Numbered from the stretch's first letter, positions 53,580 to 63,242 are shown. The stretch: 64,000 bases of DNA from Polyangium mundeleinium (GCF_028369105.1 NZ_JAQNDO010000001.1:13171920-13235919); one strand, 5' to 3'. Made by a program: numbers and translations. Notes: generated by a model not told the origin, from the letters alone.

Positions 53580-54328
53580 ACGATCTCCGGTCGATCGCAA
53601 GACCGGATGGCGGGCCGCGCGGCGGTTTGAGGAGATCGTCGATGTCGACGCGGCGACCGCGGCGGTGCTCGCACACGTGCCGGTTCGGGATCGTGCTGGA
53701 CGACATCAGCCACGTGGACGACGCGGAGTTGTCACGCCGGGCGATGACGACGCTCGGCCGGTTGGTCCTGTACCTCCTCCGTTATTCACGCAGCCCGGAG
53801 GAGCTTTTCGCCGGGCTCGACCGGTGGGCAGAGGCACTCCAGCAGGTGCTGCGCGCGCCGAACGGCGATGCTGCGATCGCGGCCGTGATGATGTATCTTC
53901 GAAAGGTCGGCAAACGCGAGGAGGACGAGGTGGTCATGGCGGTGCGGAAAGTCGTGGGCGACAGCGTGTTCGATCAGATCTTCCACGCCGGCGAGCGACT
54001 CGAGCAGAAGGGGTTCGAATGGGGGATCGAACAGGGAATCGAACAGGGGATCGAGCGGGGCAAGCGCGAGGGCAAGCGCGAGGGCAAGCGCGAAGGCCGT
54101 CGCGACGTTCTCGCACGGCAGCTCATGCTCCGCTTCGGCGAGCTCCCCGCCTCCGCCCTGGAAACCCTCGACACGGCCTCGATCGAGGCGCTCGACCGCA
54201 TGACGGACCGGATCCTGACCGCCTCCACGCTCGCCGAGGTCCTCGGCACCGAACCCCCCGCCGCGCCGAAGCCCGCCCGAAAGACCCCTGCACGCAGGGC
54301 CTCGCAACCCCGAAGCCGCAAACGCTGA
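53580..54328 (+). pseudogene. Rpn-family nuclease/transposase remnant
   Basis: C-terminal part of a PD-(D/E)XK Rpn/YhgA-like protein. One frame encodes WRAARRFEEIVDVDAATAAV, then near 53680 the frame changes and continues FGIVLDDISHVDDAELSRRA, LVLYLLRYSRSPEELFAGLD, and a tail with the repeat GIEQGIEQGIERGKREGKRE typical of the family. The catalytic N-terminal domain is absent upstream. If translated alone, the last part could start at 53642 (228 aa). It lies just upstream of the retron-type RT. It is probably a decayed mobile-element gene. Confidence 0.65.
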
Positions 54329-54403
54329 CCACGCCGCCCCTCGCCCCGTCCCCCTCCATTCCCCCTTAAAAATCTCCCCCCATCCCTGGTAGGATCCGCC
54401 GCC

Positions 54404-55828
54404 ATGAGCCTTGTCGGCCTCCTCCTCGAGCTCAAACCTTTGCTCGCCGGTCCCGACGCGAACTTCGAGCGCGTCGCCGAGCTGCTCGAGCGAAACCAGA
54501 ACCTCGCGGAGTACGAGGTCGCGCGGTTTTACGCGGGGCGCGCCTTCGTCGGGCCCGTGGGCAAGCTCCTGCGCAGCGAGGATCCGCGCGAGCGGCTCCG
54601 GGGGGTCCGCATCGTCCCGCTCATCTTCGCCCGGGGAAACGCCGCGCAGCACCTCCGCCGCATGGTCAAGGACGCCGACAACACCGTCGCGGGTGCCGCG
54701 CGCGCCGCCGTCAAGACGCTCGGCCTCGCCGATGTCGCGCCGCCCGATCGACGCGCCTCCGCGCCTCGGTTCGCGAGCCCCACCGCGCGCGGCGGCTGGA
54801 ATCCCACGGGCTGGATCTTCGGGCTCTTTCGGTCCCAATATGTCTTCCGCCGCGGCGCGGCCGCGACCCGGACCCCGCCGACGTTCGATGTCCCCGCGCT
54901 CAAGAGCCGCGCCGACGTGGCCAAGCTCGTCGGCGTCAAGACCGGCGTCCTGCCCGCCCTCATGCGCCCCGGCACTGGCAAGGGGAGTGGATACGTCGAG
55001 TTCGAGATTCCCAAGCGCACCGGCGGCCTCCGGAAGATCTCCGCGCCCCGCGTCCGCCTGAAGGGCGTCCAGCGCGCCATCCTGCGCCAGATCCTCGCCA
55101 AGCTCCCCGTCCACCCCGCGGCCCATGGCTTCATCGAGGAGCGCTCCACCCTCACCAATGCGAGCCCCCACGTCGGCGCCGCCGTCGTCGTGCGTATCGA
55201 CATCGAGGACTTCTTCCCCACGGTCCATTACCGCCGCGTCCTCGGCTTCTTCCTGCGCCATTACGACGAGCAGGTCGCCACCACGCTCGCCGGCCTCACG
55301 ACCCACCGCGCCAAGCTGCCGGACGGCACCGTGGTTTGGCCGGGCGCATTGCCGCAGGGCGCGCCCACCTCGCCGGCGCTCGCGAACCTCGTTTGCCGTC
55401 GCCTCGACGCGCGCCTCGACGCCCTCGCCCGGAAGACCGGCGCGACGTATACCCGGTACGCCGACGACCTCACGTTCTCCTTCCGCGACCCGCCCGCGCG
55501 CCTCGGGCGTTTTCTCTGGTGGGTCAATGCGATCCTCCAGCAGGAGGGCTTCGCCGAGAACGTCAAGAAGCGCCGCATCATGCGCAAGGGCAATCGCCAG
55601 CGCGTGACGGGCCTCGTCGTCGACCAGAAGCCGTCCATCCCGCGCGAGGAGCGACGGCGCTTCAAGGCCATCCTGAGCAACTGCCGCCACCACGGCGTGG
55701 CCTCGCAGGCCCGCGGCAAACCCGACTTTCCGGCATGGCTCCGCGGATACGCGGCCTACGTGCGTATGATTCACCCCGAGCTCGGCGCGAAATGGCAGCG
55801 CGAGGTCGAGGAGATCCTGTCGAAGTGA
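54404..55828 (+). CDS. Retron-type reverse transcriptase with helical N-terminal extension
   Basis: A 474-aa protein starting MSLVGLLLELKPLLAGPDAN. Residues 1-110 are helical, HEAT-like; 160-470 is the RT. Motifs: KRTGGLRKISAP, HGFIEERSTLTNASPHVG, VVRIDIEDFFPTV (264-272), LPQGAPTSPALANL (316-329), RYADDLTFSF (catalytic YADD 352-355) and RQRVTGLVVDQKP. These match retron RTs, of which myxobacterial Mx162 and Sa163 are classic. An msr-msd RNA is normally close upstream, but only 75 bp separate this gene from the preceding remnant and no large hairpin is visible. A membrane-protein gene overlaps the stop codon. Confidence 0.85.
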   Translation: MSLVGLLLELKPLLAGPDANFERVAELLERNQNLAEYEVARFYAGRAFVGPVGKLLRSEDPRERLRGVRIVPLIFARGNAAQHLRRMVKDADNTVAGAARAAVKTLGLADVAPPDRRASAPRFASPTARGGWNPTGWIFGLFRSQYVFRRGAAATRTPPTFDVPALKSRADVAKLVGVKTGVLPALMRPGTGKGSGYVEFEIPKRTGGLRKISAPRVRLKGVQRAILRQILAKLPVHPAAHGFIEERSTLTNASPHVGAAVVVRIDIEDFFPTVHYRRVLGFFLRHYDEQVATTLAGLTTHRAKLPDGTVVWPGALPQGAPTSPALANLVCRRLDARLDALARKTGATYTRYADDLTFSFRDPPARLGRFLWWVNAILQQEGFAENVKKRRIMRKGNRQRVTGLVVDQKPSIPREERRRFKAILSNCRHHGVASQARGKPDFPAWLRGYAAYVRMIHPELGAKWQREVEEILSK

Positions 55829-56349
55829 ACCGAGCGGAGAAGATCGTGTCGAACGCCGAAGAGCTGAACCCGTACGAAGCGCCCAAGGAGACGAAGACCA
55901 CGAAGCGGCCCAAGAAAAAGAAGGCGTCCGAGGACGACCCGCCGCACGACCCGGCCATCGACGCGATCGTCTTTTCGCTCCAGAAGACGCGGCCCTGGAT
56001 CTCCCTGTTCGGCACGCTGAGCTTCCTCGGCGCCGTCGGGCTCGTGGTCTTCGGCCTCTACACGATGACCTCGACCTCGACGTCGCGGGCGATCGGCGAA
56101 TTCGGGGCCGTCGCCTTCATTGTGTACCTCATCCTCGCGATCCTCTACGCCGTCATTGGCACGCGCCTCTTCCGATATCGCGACGGTATCAATCAGGTCA
56201 TCGCCAGCGACGGGCGCCTCGACTTCATCGCGACCGCGATCGAGCGCCAGCGCGAGTTCTGGGCGTTCGTCGGCGTCATGACCGTCGTGCTGCTCAGCCT
56301 GTACGCTCTCATCATCCTCGGTGCGATCATGTTCGCGCTCGGTCGCTGA
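55825..56349 (+). CDS. DUF5362-like membrane protein coupled to the RT
   Basis: A 174-aa protein with a GTG overlapping the RT stop (GTGA). The first 45 residues are charged and Lys-rich (KETKTTKRPKKKKASEDD). Three hydrophobic segments follow: LFGTLSFLGAVGLVVFGLY, FGAVAFIVYLILAILYAVI, and AFVGVMTVVLLSLYALIILG. Between the second and third is RYRDGINQVIASDGRLDFIA. This layout fits DUF5362. Retron Ec48 uses a two-span membrane effector, so the RT-membrane protein coupling could be a defence pair, but the same fold also occurs elsewhere in unrelated contexts. Confidence 0.7.
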   Translation: MNRAEKIVSNAEELNPYEAPKETKTTKRPKKKKASEDDPPHDPAIDAIVFSLQKTRPWISLFGTLSFLGAVGLVVFGLYTMTSTSTSRAIGEFGAVAFIVYLILAILYAVIGTRLFRYRDGINQVIASDGRLDFIATAIERQREFWAFVGVMTVVLLSLYALIILGAIMFALGR

Positions 56350-56363
56350 TACGCCGCACCTCG

Positions 56364-57578
56364 ATGGCCATCCACGAATACCCTCCGTCCCACGCCGCCC
56401 GCGTCCGGCCACTCTGGGATCTCGATCCCGCCATCACCTTCCTCAACCACGGCTCCTTCGGCGCTTGCCCCCTTCGCGTCCGCGAGGCGCAGGATCGATT
56501 GCGCGCGCAGATGGAGCGCGAGCCCGTTCGTTTTTTCGTCCGCGAGCTCGAGCCGCTCCTCGATGCCGCCCTGGAGGCCCTCGCGGACTTCGTCGGCGCG
56601 GGCGCCGCGGACCTCGCGTTCGTCCCCAACGCGACGGCCGGCGTCAATACGGTGCTCCGCTCGCTCGACCTCCGCCCCGGCGACGAGCTCGTCACGACGA
56701 ATCACGAATACAACGCCTGCCGCAATGCCCTCGAACACGCGGCCGCCCGCGCCGGCGCCCGCGTCGTCGTCGCCACCGTTCCTTTCCCCCTCGATTCCCC
56801 CGACGACGTCGTCCGGGCCGTCCTCGATTGCACGGGGCCGCGCACCCGCCTCGCCCTCGTCGACCACGTCACGAGCCAGACCGGCCTCGTCTTCCCCGTG
56901 GAACGTATCGTCCCCGAGCTCGCCCGCCGTGGCGTCGATACGCTCGTCGACGGCGCGCACGCCCCCGGCATGGTCCCGCTCGACCTCCGCGCGCTCGGCG
57001 CCGCTTATTACACGGGCAATTGCCACAAATGGATGTGTGCCCCCAAGGGAACGGCGTTCCTCCACGTACGCCCTGACAAACAGGCGCAGATCCGGCCGCT
57101 CTCGATCAGCCACGGCGCGAACAGCCCTCGGACGGACCTCTCGCGTTTCCGGCTCGAATTCGACTGGACCGGCACGCACGACCCCACGCCGTACCTCGTC
57201 CTCCCCGAGGCGATTCGTTTCCTTTCGTCCCTCCTTCCTGGCGGCGTGCCTGCGCTCGCCGAGCACAACCGGCGGACGGCCCTGGCCGCGCGGGAACGCT
57301 TGTGCGACGCCCTCGGCACGCCCGCGCCCGCGCCCGCATCGATGATCGGCTCGCTCGCGACCGTCCGGCTTCCGGAGGCGGCGGGCGACGCGCCTGCGCC
57401 CCCGCTTTTCCTCGACCCTTTGCAGGAGGCGCTTTTTTCGCGCCACGGAATCGAGGTCCCCATCATCCCTTTTCCGCCCCCGCGGGGCCGCGTCCTCAGG
57501 ATCTCGGCGCAAATCTACAACGACCCCGAAGATTACGCGCGCCTCGTAGACGCGCTCCGGGCCGAAGGGGTATCTTGA
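56364..57578 (+). CDS. Class-V aminotransferase-fold PLP enzyme (isopenicillin-N-epimerase-like)
   Basis: A 404-aa protein starting MAIHEYPPSHAARVRPLWDL. Class-V features: FLNHGSFGACPLRVREA (substrate loop), TNHEYNACRNALEHAA, DGAHAPGMVPLDL with the Asp196/His199 pair, and the Schiff-base Lys222 in YTGNCHKWMCAPKG. The C-terminus IIPFPPPRGRVLRISAQIYN is typical. Substrate unknown; relatives include isopenicillin-N epimerase-like and cysteine-desulfurase-like enzymes. It lies after the DUF5362 gene and before a Tat-exported oxidoreductase on the same strand. Confidence 0.85.
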   Translation: MAIHEYPPSHAARVRPLWDLDPAITFLNHGSFGACPLRVREAQDRLRAQMEREPVRFFVRELEPLLDAALEALADFVGAGAADLAFVPNATAGVNTVLRSLDLRPGDELVTTNHEYNACRNALEHAAARAGARVVVATVPFPLDSPDDVVRAVLDCTGPRTRLALVDHVTSQTGLVFPVERIVPELARRGVDTLVDGAHAPGMVPLDLRALGAAYYTGNCHKWMCAPKGTAFLHVRPDKQAQIRPLSISHGANSPRTDLSRFRLEFDWTGTHDPTPYLVLPEAIRFLSSLLPGGVPALAEHNRRTALAARERLCDALGTPAPAPASMIGSLATVRLPEAAGDAPAPPLFLDPLQEALFSRHGIEVPIIPFPPPRGRVLRISAQIYNDPEDYARLVDALRAEGVS

Positions 57579-57606
57579 GCACCTCTCGAATCCTTAGGAG
57601 GTGCCC

Positions 57607-59277
57607 ATGAAATTCAAGAGTGATTCCCCGAACCAGAAGCCCCTCGCGACGCTGGCCCCTGGCATTCGCCGCCGCGACTTTCTCAATGGTCTGCTCGTCG
57701 GCGCCTCCGGGATCCTCCTCGGCGGCCTCGGCACCGGGTGCAGCGACGAAGGGGGAACGGGCACCCCGCCTCCGGGGCCGCAGTACAAGGGCGACGTCTT
57801 CACGATCTGCCACGAGGTCCGCGACGGCAAGGCGTTCGAATTGCCGGCCGCCTCGGGTGACCCTTACGATTGCGTGATCATCGGCGGTGGTATCAGCGGC
57901 CTCGTCGCAGCGCGCAAATTGCAGAAGAGCGGCGTCACGAACCTCCTGCTCCTCGAAAAAGAGGATCCCGTCGGCGGCGTCGCCAAGAAGGGCGGCGATC
58001 CGGAGCGCACCCACGGCCAGGCCGCCGCATACACCGTCTTTCCGTACAACGACAACCTCAACGAGACGTACGAGGACCTCGGCGTCATCACGGGCTACGA
58101 CATGGACGGGGGGCCCATCGTCGACGAGAAATACATCATCAAGGGCCCGGCGAACGGCGATTGGTTCAACGGCAAATGGTACGAGGACGCCTGGGAGGAG
58201 GGCATGGCCGCCCTGCCTTATCCGCCGAATGTCATCGCCGACCTCGAGGCCTTCCGCCAGGACATGATCGACTGGTACGCCTACGAGGGCCAGGACCAGA
58301 AATTCGGATTCGATACGCCGACGGACAACTCCACCACGGATCCCGAGGTCCGCGGCCTCGACAACCTCACGCTCTCCGAATACGTCGCCTCGAAGGGCTG
58401 GGCCCCGGAGGTCAGTGAGTTTTTTGACCCGTACGTCCGCTCCGCGCTCGGCACGACCCACGACAAGGTCTCCGCCTGGGCGGCGATCGGCTTTCTCGGC
58501 TCGGAATTCGGCCCCGTCCTCTCCCAGCCCGGCGGCAACGCGTACCTCGCGCTCATGCTCGCCGAGAAGATCGGCGCCGATCGCATCAAGACCGGCGCGT
58601 TCGTCCTCCGCGTGAAGAACGAGGACGACGAGGTGCACGTCTCCTACATGATCGACGGCGTGATCACCACGATCCGCGCCAAGACCGCGATTTATGCGGC
58701 GAACCGATACATCGCCAAGCACGTCGTGCCCGAGCTCGGCGCGGCGGGGCGTGACGAGGCGAAGGACTATCGGTACACGCCCTACATCGTCGCGGCCGTG
58801 TACGTGAACAAGACGCCGCCGAACCTCGGCTTCGACAACTGGGTCCACGGCGATTTCTTCTTTACGGACTTCATCGTGGCCGACTGGACGAGCCACGCCG
58901 ACCCCGCCGCGGCGCCGCTCGACCGGCCGAACGTGCTCTCCTGTTATTGCCCTCTCTTTGGGCCCACGGCGCGCGTCGAGCTGCAAACGAAGCCGTTCGA
59001 GGAGTACGAGGAGCGTATCCTCGCGGACCTGGAAAAGGTCGTACCCGGCGTGCGCGCGACCGTCACCGGCGTCGACCTCTATCGCTGGGGGCACGCCATG
59101 CTCGCCGCTGAAAAAGGCTTCGTCTTCGGCGCGGCGCGCCTCTCGTCCAAGGAGCCGCTCGGCAAGATCAGCTTCGCCTGCCACGACTCCGACGGTCTTC
59201 CCGCGTTCGAGAATGCCGTCGGAGCCGCGTATACGGCGGTGGGCGAGGTGGCGGCCCACCTCGGCGTCATGGTCTGA
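57607..59277 (+). CDS. Tat-exported FAD amine-oxidase-like protein
   Basis: A 556-aa protein. ATG at 57607 with AGGAGG five bases upstream. A twin-arginine signal RRRDFLNGLLVGASGILLGG (21-40) precedes a Cys in GTGCSDE, so it may be exported folded and perhaps lipidated. The FAD-binding GGGISG motif (93-98) lies in YDCVIIGGGISGLVAARKLQ, followed by LLLEKEDPVGG. The rest fits flavin amine oxidase/protoporphyrinogen-oxidase-like enzymes, and the C-terminal AVGAAYTAVGEVAAHL matches the FAD-binding end. Substrate unknown. The literal reading frame of the convergent beta-propeller gene overlaps its 3' end. Confidence 0.85.
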   Translation: MKFKSDSPNQKPLATLAPGIRRRDFLNGLLVGASGILLGGLGTGCSDEGGTGTPPPGPQYKGDVFTICHEVRDGKAFELPAASGDPYDCVIIGGGISGLVAARKLQKSGVTNLLLLEKEDPVGGVAKKGGDPERTHGQAAAYTVFPYNDNLNETYEDLGVITGYDMDGGPIVDEKYIIKGPANGDWFNGKWYEDAWEEGMAALPYPPNVIADLEAFRQDMIDWYAYEGQDQKFGFDTPTDNSTTDPEVRGLDNLTLSEYVASKGWAPEVSEFFDPYVRSALGTTHDKVSAWAAIGFLGSEFGPVLSQPGGNAYLALMLAEKIGADRIKTGAFVLRVKNEDDEVHVSYMIDGVITTIRAKTAIYAANRYIAKHVVPELGAAGRDEAKDYRYTPYIVAAVYVNKTPPNLGFDNWVHGDFFFTDFIVADWTSHADPAAAPLDRPNVLSCYCPLFGPTARVELQTKPFEEYEERILADLEKVVPGVRATVTGVDLYRWGHAMLAAEKGFVFGAARLSSKEPLGKISFACHDSDGLPAFENAVGAAYTAVGEVAAHLGVMV

Positions 59278-61697
59278 TTGCGGTCAGGGCAAAAGCTTGG
59301 CGACGTAGGCGTCGTTGCGCCCGCGCTCGCCACGGGGCCGCCGAGGTCCATCGTGCCCTGGAAGCGCCCCGCGACGAGCACGTGGCCCGACCCGTCCACG
59401 GCCACGGTGCGGCCCCATTGTTCGAGTGTATCCCCGCCGCGGCGGCTCCACACGTGCGCGCCCAGCGCGTTGAGCTTCACGACGAACGCGTCGTTGCCGC
59501 CCAGGCTCGCGATGGGCGTGGCGCCGCCGAAGTTCACCGAGCCCGTCATCCGGCCCGCGAGCACGACGTTGGCTTGCGCGTCCGTCGCGACGGCGAAGCC
59601 GACCTGGTCGCCGGTGTCCCCGAAGATTTTGGCCCACTGGAACACGCCCGTGCCGGCGTACTTCGCGACGAAAATGTCGTTGCTGCCCGCGCTCGTCAGG
59701 TCTCCGCCGCCGCAATCGATCATGCCCGCGGCAGCGCCGGTCACGATCACGTTCCCTGCGCCGTCCACGGTGACGCCATTGCCGACCTGATTGCCGATGC
59801 CGCCGAGGCGGCGGCTCCATTGATGTTGTCCCGCCGCCGTGAGCTTGACGAGCATCGCGTCTTGATTGCCCGCGCTGATGAGGTCTGCTCCCCCGAAATG
59901 GACGGTTCCTTCGAAGAAGCCCGTGAAATACACGGCGCCGCTCGCGTCCGTGGCGACGCCACGCATCCCCTGGCTGTTCACGTCGCCGTAGCTCCTGCTC
60001 CAGACGTGCGCCCCCGCCGAATCGAGCTTCAGCACGAATAGGTCGTCGAGCCCCGCCGCCGTCAGCGCGCCGCCGCCGAAATCGACCGTGTTGCGATAAT
60101 GGCCCGCCACGATCACGTTGCCCGTCGGATCCACGGTCACGGCCGAGCCCTCGTCTCCGCCCGCGGCGCCGTACGCCCGGCTCCACACGAATGCGCCTGC
60201 CGGATCGAGCTTCAGCACGAACACGTCGCTCGTTCCATTCACGCTCACGTGCGGCCCACCGCCGAAATCTACCGTCGACTGGAAGACCCCCGTCACCACG
60301 ATATTTCCCGCGCCGTCGATGGCGACGCCGCGCGCCCCGTCGGTGCCGTTCGCGCCGAATCGACGGCTCCAGACGTGATTGCCCTGCGCGTCGTACTTGG
60401 CCACGAGGATGTCGTGCACCCCGTTGGGTGAACTGAGCGGCCCACCGCCGAGATCGATCATCCCGACGAATTGCCCCACGACGATCACGTTGCCTTGCGC
60501 GTCCGTGGCGACGTCAATGATGTCCTGATCGAGCGTATTGCCGAACGCGCGGATCCACTCGGTCGTGGCGCACATGTCGCCCACGGGCCCGGTGCAGCTC
60601 TCGTCCTCGGGCGTCATGCAATTCTCGGCCTGGGGCAGCACCTCGCCCGTGCAAGGCCCGTACGCCGAGCCTTGCGCATTACACGTCTGCATGCCCGCCT
60701 TGCAGATCCCGACGCCCATCGTGCCGCCCGGTCCGGTATAACAAACCGTGGTGGAGCCCGGGGTGCAGACGCAGCCCGCGCCGCTCTCGTTGACGAGCCC
60801 GTCGCAATCCTCGTCCTCCGGCGTCGCGCATGTCTCGATCCCGGGCAAGACCTGCCCGACGCAGGCCCCGTACGCCGTCCCGTCGGCATTACACGTCTGC
60901 ATGCCCGCCTTGCAGATCCCGGTGCCCAGCGTCCCGCCCGGGCCGGTATAACAAACCGTGGTGGAACCCGGGGTGCAGACGCAGCCGAGGCCGCTCTCGT
61001 TGATGAGCCCGTCGCAATCCTCGTCCTCTGGAGAAAGGCACGTCTCGGTCGCCGGTAAAACTTGTCCGACGCAAGCGCCGTACGCCGTGCCCTCGGCATT
61101 GCAGATCTGCGTCCCCGCCTTGCACGCCCCTTTGTCGAGCGTGCCCCCCGGCCCCGTGTAACAAGGCGCCGTCGCGCCGGGCGTGCAGGCGCAGCCATCC
61201 TCGTTCGAGAGCCCGTCGCAATCGTCGTCGCCCATCGTCTGGCACGACTCGGGCACGGGCACGACCTCGCCGATACACGGGCCATATCCGCTCCCGTCGC
61301 CGAGGCACGTCTTGAGCCCCGCTTTGCACAAGCCCACGATTTGCGTGCCCGGCGGGCCCGAATAACACGCATCGGTCTCCCCAGGGGTACACACGCTACC
61401 GCCGCCGGTGCCGCCGGTGCCGCCCGCGCCGCCGCCGGTGCCGCCCATTCCGCCGGTGCCGCCCGCGCCGCCCATTCCCCCGACGCCGCCGGTGCCCCCG
61501 ATGCCGCCAGTGCCTCCCATTCCGGCAGTGCCGCCCGATCCTCCAGGCCCGCCCCAGCCTCCCTCACCGCCGGTGCCGCCGTCGCCGCCGCTTGCGCTCG
61601 ATGTTGGATTGCCGCCCGCCGAGCAGCCCGAGGCGAGCACGAGGGGGACGAGGAGAGAGACGAGGGGCAGCCGAGAACGGGAGAATCGACGCATCAT
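59079..61697 (-). CDS. Beta-propeller repeat lipoprotein with Gly-rich linker and MopE-like Cys repeats
   Basis: A lipoprotein starting MMRRFSRSRLPLVSLLVPLV with lipobox LASGC. A long Gly-Thr-Met-rich linker (GGTGGMGGTGG type) follows, then about four repeats of a MopE-like motif (CTPGSTTVCYTGPGGT, QTCNADGTAYGACVGQ, EDEDCDGLVNESG). About seven beta-propeller/SBBP repeats follow (GNVIVVGQF, DILVAKYDAQGNHVWSRRFG). The reading frame as written runs 61 residues into the oxidoreductase gene on the other strand, but the last propeller repeat reads NDAYVAKLLP in another frame ending at 59284. So a single-base error or mutation near 59305-59315 probably displaced the true end. Confidence 0.8.
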   Translation of the reverse strand: MMRRFSRSRLPLVSLLVPLVLASGCSAGGNPTSSASGGDGGTGGEGGWGGPGGSGGTAGMGGTGGIGGTGGVGGMGGAGGTGGMGGTGGGAGGTGGTGGGSVCTPGETDACYSGPPGTQIVGLCKAGLKTCLGDGSGYGPCIGEVVPVPESCQTMGDDDCDGLSNEDGCACTPGATAPCYTGPGGTLDKGACKAGTQICNAEGTAYGACVGQVLPATETCLSPEDEDCDGLINESGLGCVCTPGSTTVCYTGPGGTLGTGICKAGMQTCNADGTAYGACVGQVLPGIETCATPEDEDCDGLVNESGAGCVCTPGSTTVCYTGPGGTMGVGICKAGMQTCNAQGSAYGPCTGEVLPQAENCMTPEDESCTGPVGDMCATTEWIRAFGNTLDQDIIDVATDAQGNVIVVGQFVGMIDLGGGPLSSPNGVHDILVAKYDAQGNHVWSRRFGANGTDGARGVAIDGAGNIVVTGVFQSTVDFGGGPHVSVNGTSDVFVLKLDPAGAFVWSRAYGAAGGDEGSAVTVDPTGNVIVAGHYRNTVDFGGGALTAAGLDDLFVLKLDSAGAHVWSRSYGDVNSQGMRGVATDASGAVYFTGFFEGTVHFGGADLISAGNQDAMLVKLTAAGQHQWSRRLGGIGNQVGNGVTVDGAGNVIVTGAAAGMIDCGGGDLTSAGSNDIFVAKYAGTGVFQWAKIFGDTGDQVGFAVATDAQANVVLAGRMTGSVNFGGATPIASLGGNDAFVVKLNALGAHVWSRRGGDTLEQWGRTVAVDGSGHVLVAGRFQGTMDLGGPVASAGATTPTSPSFCPDRNQTMTPRWAATSPTAVYAAPTAFSNAGRPSESWQAKLILPSGSLDERRAAPKTKPFSAASMACPQR

Positions 61698-61746
61698 GGG
61701 CCCGGCAGGTAAGCCGCACGGAGACCGCGCGTCAATGGCCGGGAGC

Positions 61747-62058
61747 TTACGAACGGGAGGACGGGAACGACGCGTCCCGCGCCGCTTCGAACCCGGCGAG
61801 GATTTTCGGCTGCGTGGGGAAGCGGATCGCGATCAGCGCTGCGCCTGCGGCGAAAAATGGCAGGTGGTGAGGCAGGGCGAAGCTCACGATCGTGAGCACG
61901 AGGGCGAGCAGGCCGAACACGAACGGCATCATGGGCACCACGGGCTCGGGCGGCGGCTTCAACACTCCCGAGAATGCGAGGCCGACGTACATCGTCGTGG
62001 CGACGAGCATCGCCATCCACAGGATCCGCATGACGTTGAGCGTGGGGTGCTGGGCCAT
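61747..62058 (-). CDS. Small multi-span membrane protein
   Basis: A 103-aa protein starting MAQHPTLNVMRILWMAMLVA. Hydrophobic segments ILWMAMLVATTMYVGLAFSG, VVPMMPFVFGLLALVLTIVS and HLPFFAAGAALIAIRFP suggest three membrane helices; the C-terminus is Ser/Arg-rich. Family not recognised. It is divergent from the aldo/keto-reductase gene at 62147. Confidence 0.6.
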   Translation of the reverse strand: MAQHPTLNVMRILWMAMLVATTMYVGLAFSGVLKPPPEPVVPMMPFVFGLLALVLTIVSFALPHHLPFFAAGAALIAIRFPTQPKILAGFEAARDASFPSSRS

Positions 62059-62146
62059 GAATCGAGGGTACCACGTGGCCCGCGGGGTCGACAGCGGCGC
62101 TCGCGTCGCTAAACTCGGACGCCCATAAACCACGCGAGAGGACCGC

Positions 62147-63175
62147 ATGGAATACCGCACCCTCGGAAATAGCGGCGTCAAGGTCTCCACCCTCTGCCTC
62201 GGCGCCATGACGTTCGGCGAGGCCGACGAAAAATCGTTCATGCACAAGGTGGGCTGTGACGAGCTCACGGCGCACGCGATCCTGAGCCGCGCGCTCGATC
62301 GCGGCGTGAATTTCATCGACACGGCCGATGTCTACGGGCAGGACGGCCTCTCCGAGCGTGTCGTCGGGAGCTGGCTCGCGCAGGGCAAGCACCGCGAGCG
62401 CACGGTCCTCGCCACGAAATTCCGCTTTCGCATGGGCGACGGTCCAAACGGCACGGGCGCCTCGCGTTATCGCATCGTGCGCTGCGTCGAGGATAGCCTT
62501 CGGCGCCTGCGCACCGATCGAATCGACCTGTACCAGATCCACATGCAGGACAACGACACGCCCGAGGAGGAGACGCTCCGCGCGCTCGACGACCTCGTGC
62601 GTCAAGGCAAAGTCCTCTACATCGGGGCCAGCAATTACGCGGCGTACCGGCTCACCGACAGCTTGTGGACGAGCCGTACCTCGCACATGAGCTCGTTCGT
62701 CTCGCTCCAGATGCAATACAGCCTCGTCTCGCGTGAGCTCGAGCGCGAGCACGTGCCGCTCTGCAAGAAATTCGGTCTCGGTATCTTGCCGTGGTCGCCG
62801 CTCGCAGGCGGGTTCCTCACCGGCAAGTACCAGAAAAACCAGCCCCCGCCCGAGGGCGCGCGGCTCGACAAGTGGAAGAACCAGCTCGCCGGCTTCGATA
62901 CCCCGCGCAACTGGCGGATCCTCGACGCGGTCACCGCCGTCGCCAAGGAGCGCAATTCCACGAAGGCCGCCGTCTCGCTCGCGTGGCTCCTGCAGAAGCC
63001 CGCGGTCACGAGCTCGATTTTCGGCGCGCGCACCCTCGAACAGCTCGACGCGTGTCTCGCGAGCGCGGAGCTCTCCCTCTCGGCCGAGGAGATGAAGCGC
63101 CTCGACGAGGCCAGCGCATTCGAGCCCGGCTACCCCTACGAGATGATCGGCCGCGTGCAGCAGGGCCGCTGGTAG
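62147..63175 (+). CDS. Aldo/keto reductase
   Basis: A 342-aa protein starting MEYRTLGNSGVKVSTLCLGA. The catalytic set is present: Asp58 and Tyr63 in FIDTADVYG, Lys91 in VLATKFRF, His132 in YQIHMQD. NADP-binding segment: GILPWSPLAGGFLTGKY and later SIFGARTLEQLDACLASAEL. Length and order match soluble YajO/YhdN-type aldo/keto reductases that reduce aldehydes and ketones with NADPH. Unlike the HEAT-fused copy at 50109, this one looks fully active. Confidence 0.9.
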   Translation: MEYRTLGNSGVKVSTLCLGAMTFGEADEKSFMHKVGCDELTAHAILSRALDRGVNFIDTADVYGQDGLSERVVGSWLAQGKHRERTVLATKFRFRMGDGPNGTGASRYRIVRCVEDSLRRLRTDRIDLYQIHMQDNDTPEEETLRALDDLVRQGKVLYIGASNYAAYRLTDSLWTSRTSHMSSFVSLQMQYSLVSRELEREHVPLCKKFGLGILPWSPLAGGFLTGKYQKNQPPPEGARLDKWKNQLAGFDTPRNWRILDAVTAVAKERNSTKAAVSLAWLLQKPAVTSSIFGARTLEQLDACLASAELSLSAEEMKRLDEASAFEPGYPYEMIGRVQQGRW

Positions 63176-63242
63176 CTCAATCGTTTGTCTTCACGGCACG
63201 CGCGGGCGGCAGGACGAACAGGAGGCCCCCCCATGGCCGCTC

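Noticed and set aside
54329..54403. msr-msd RNA directly upstream of the RT
   Set aside because: The 75-bp gap is C-rich and shows no long inverted repeat or a1/a2 pair; there is no room for an msd hairpin.
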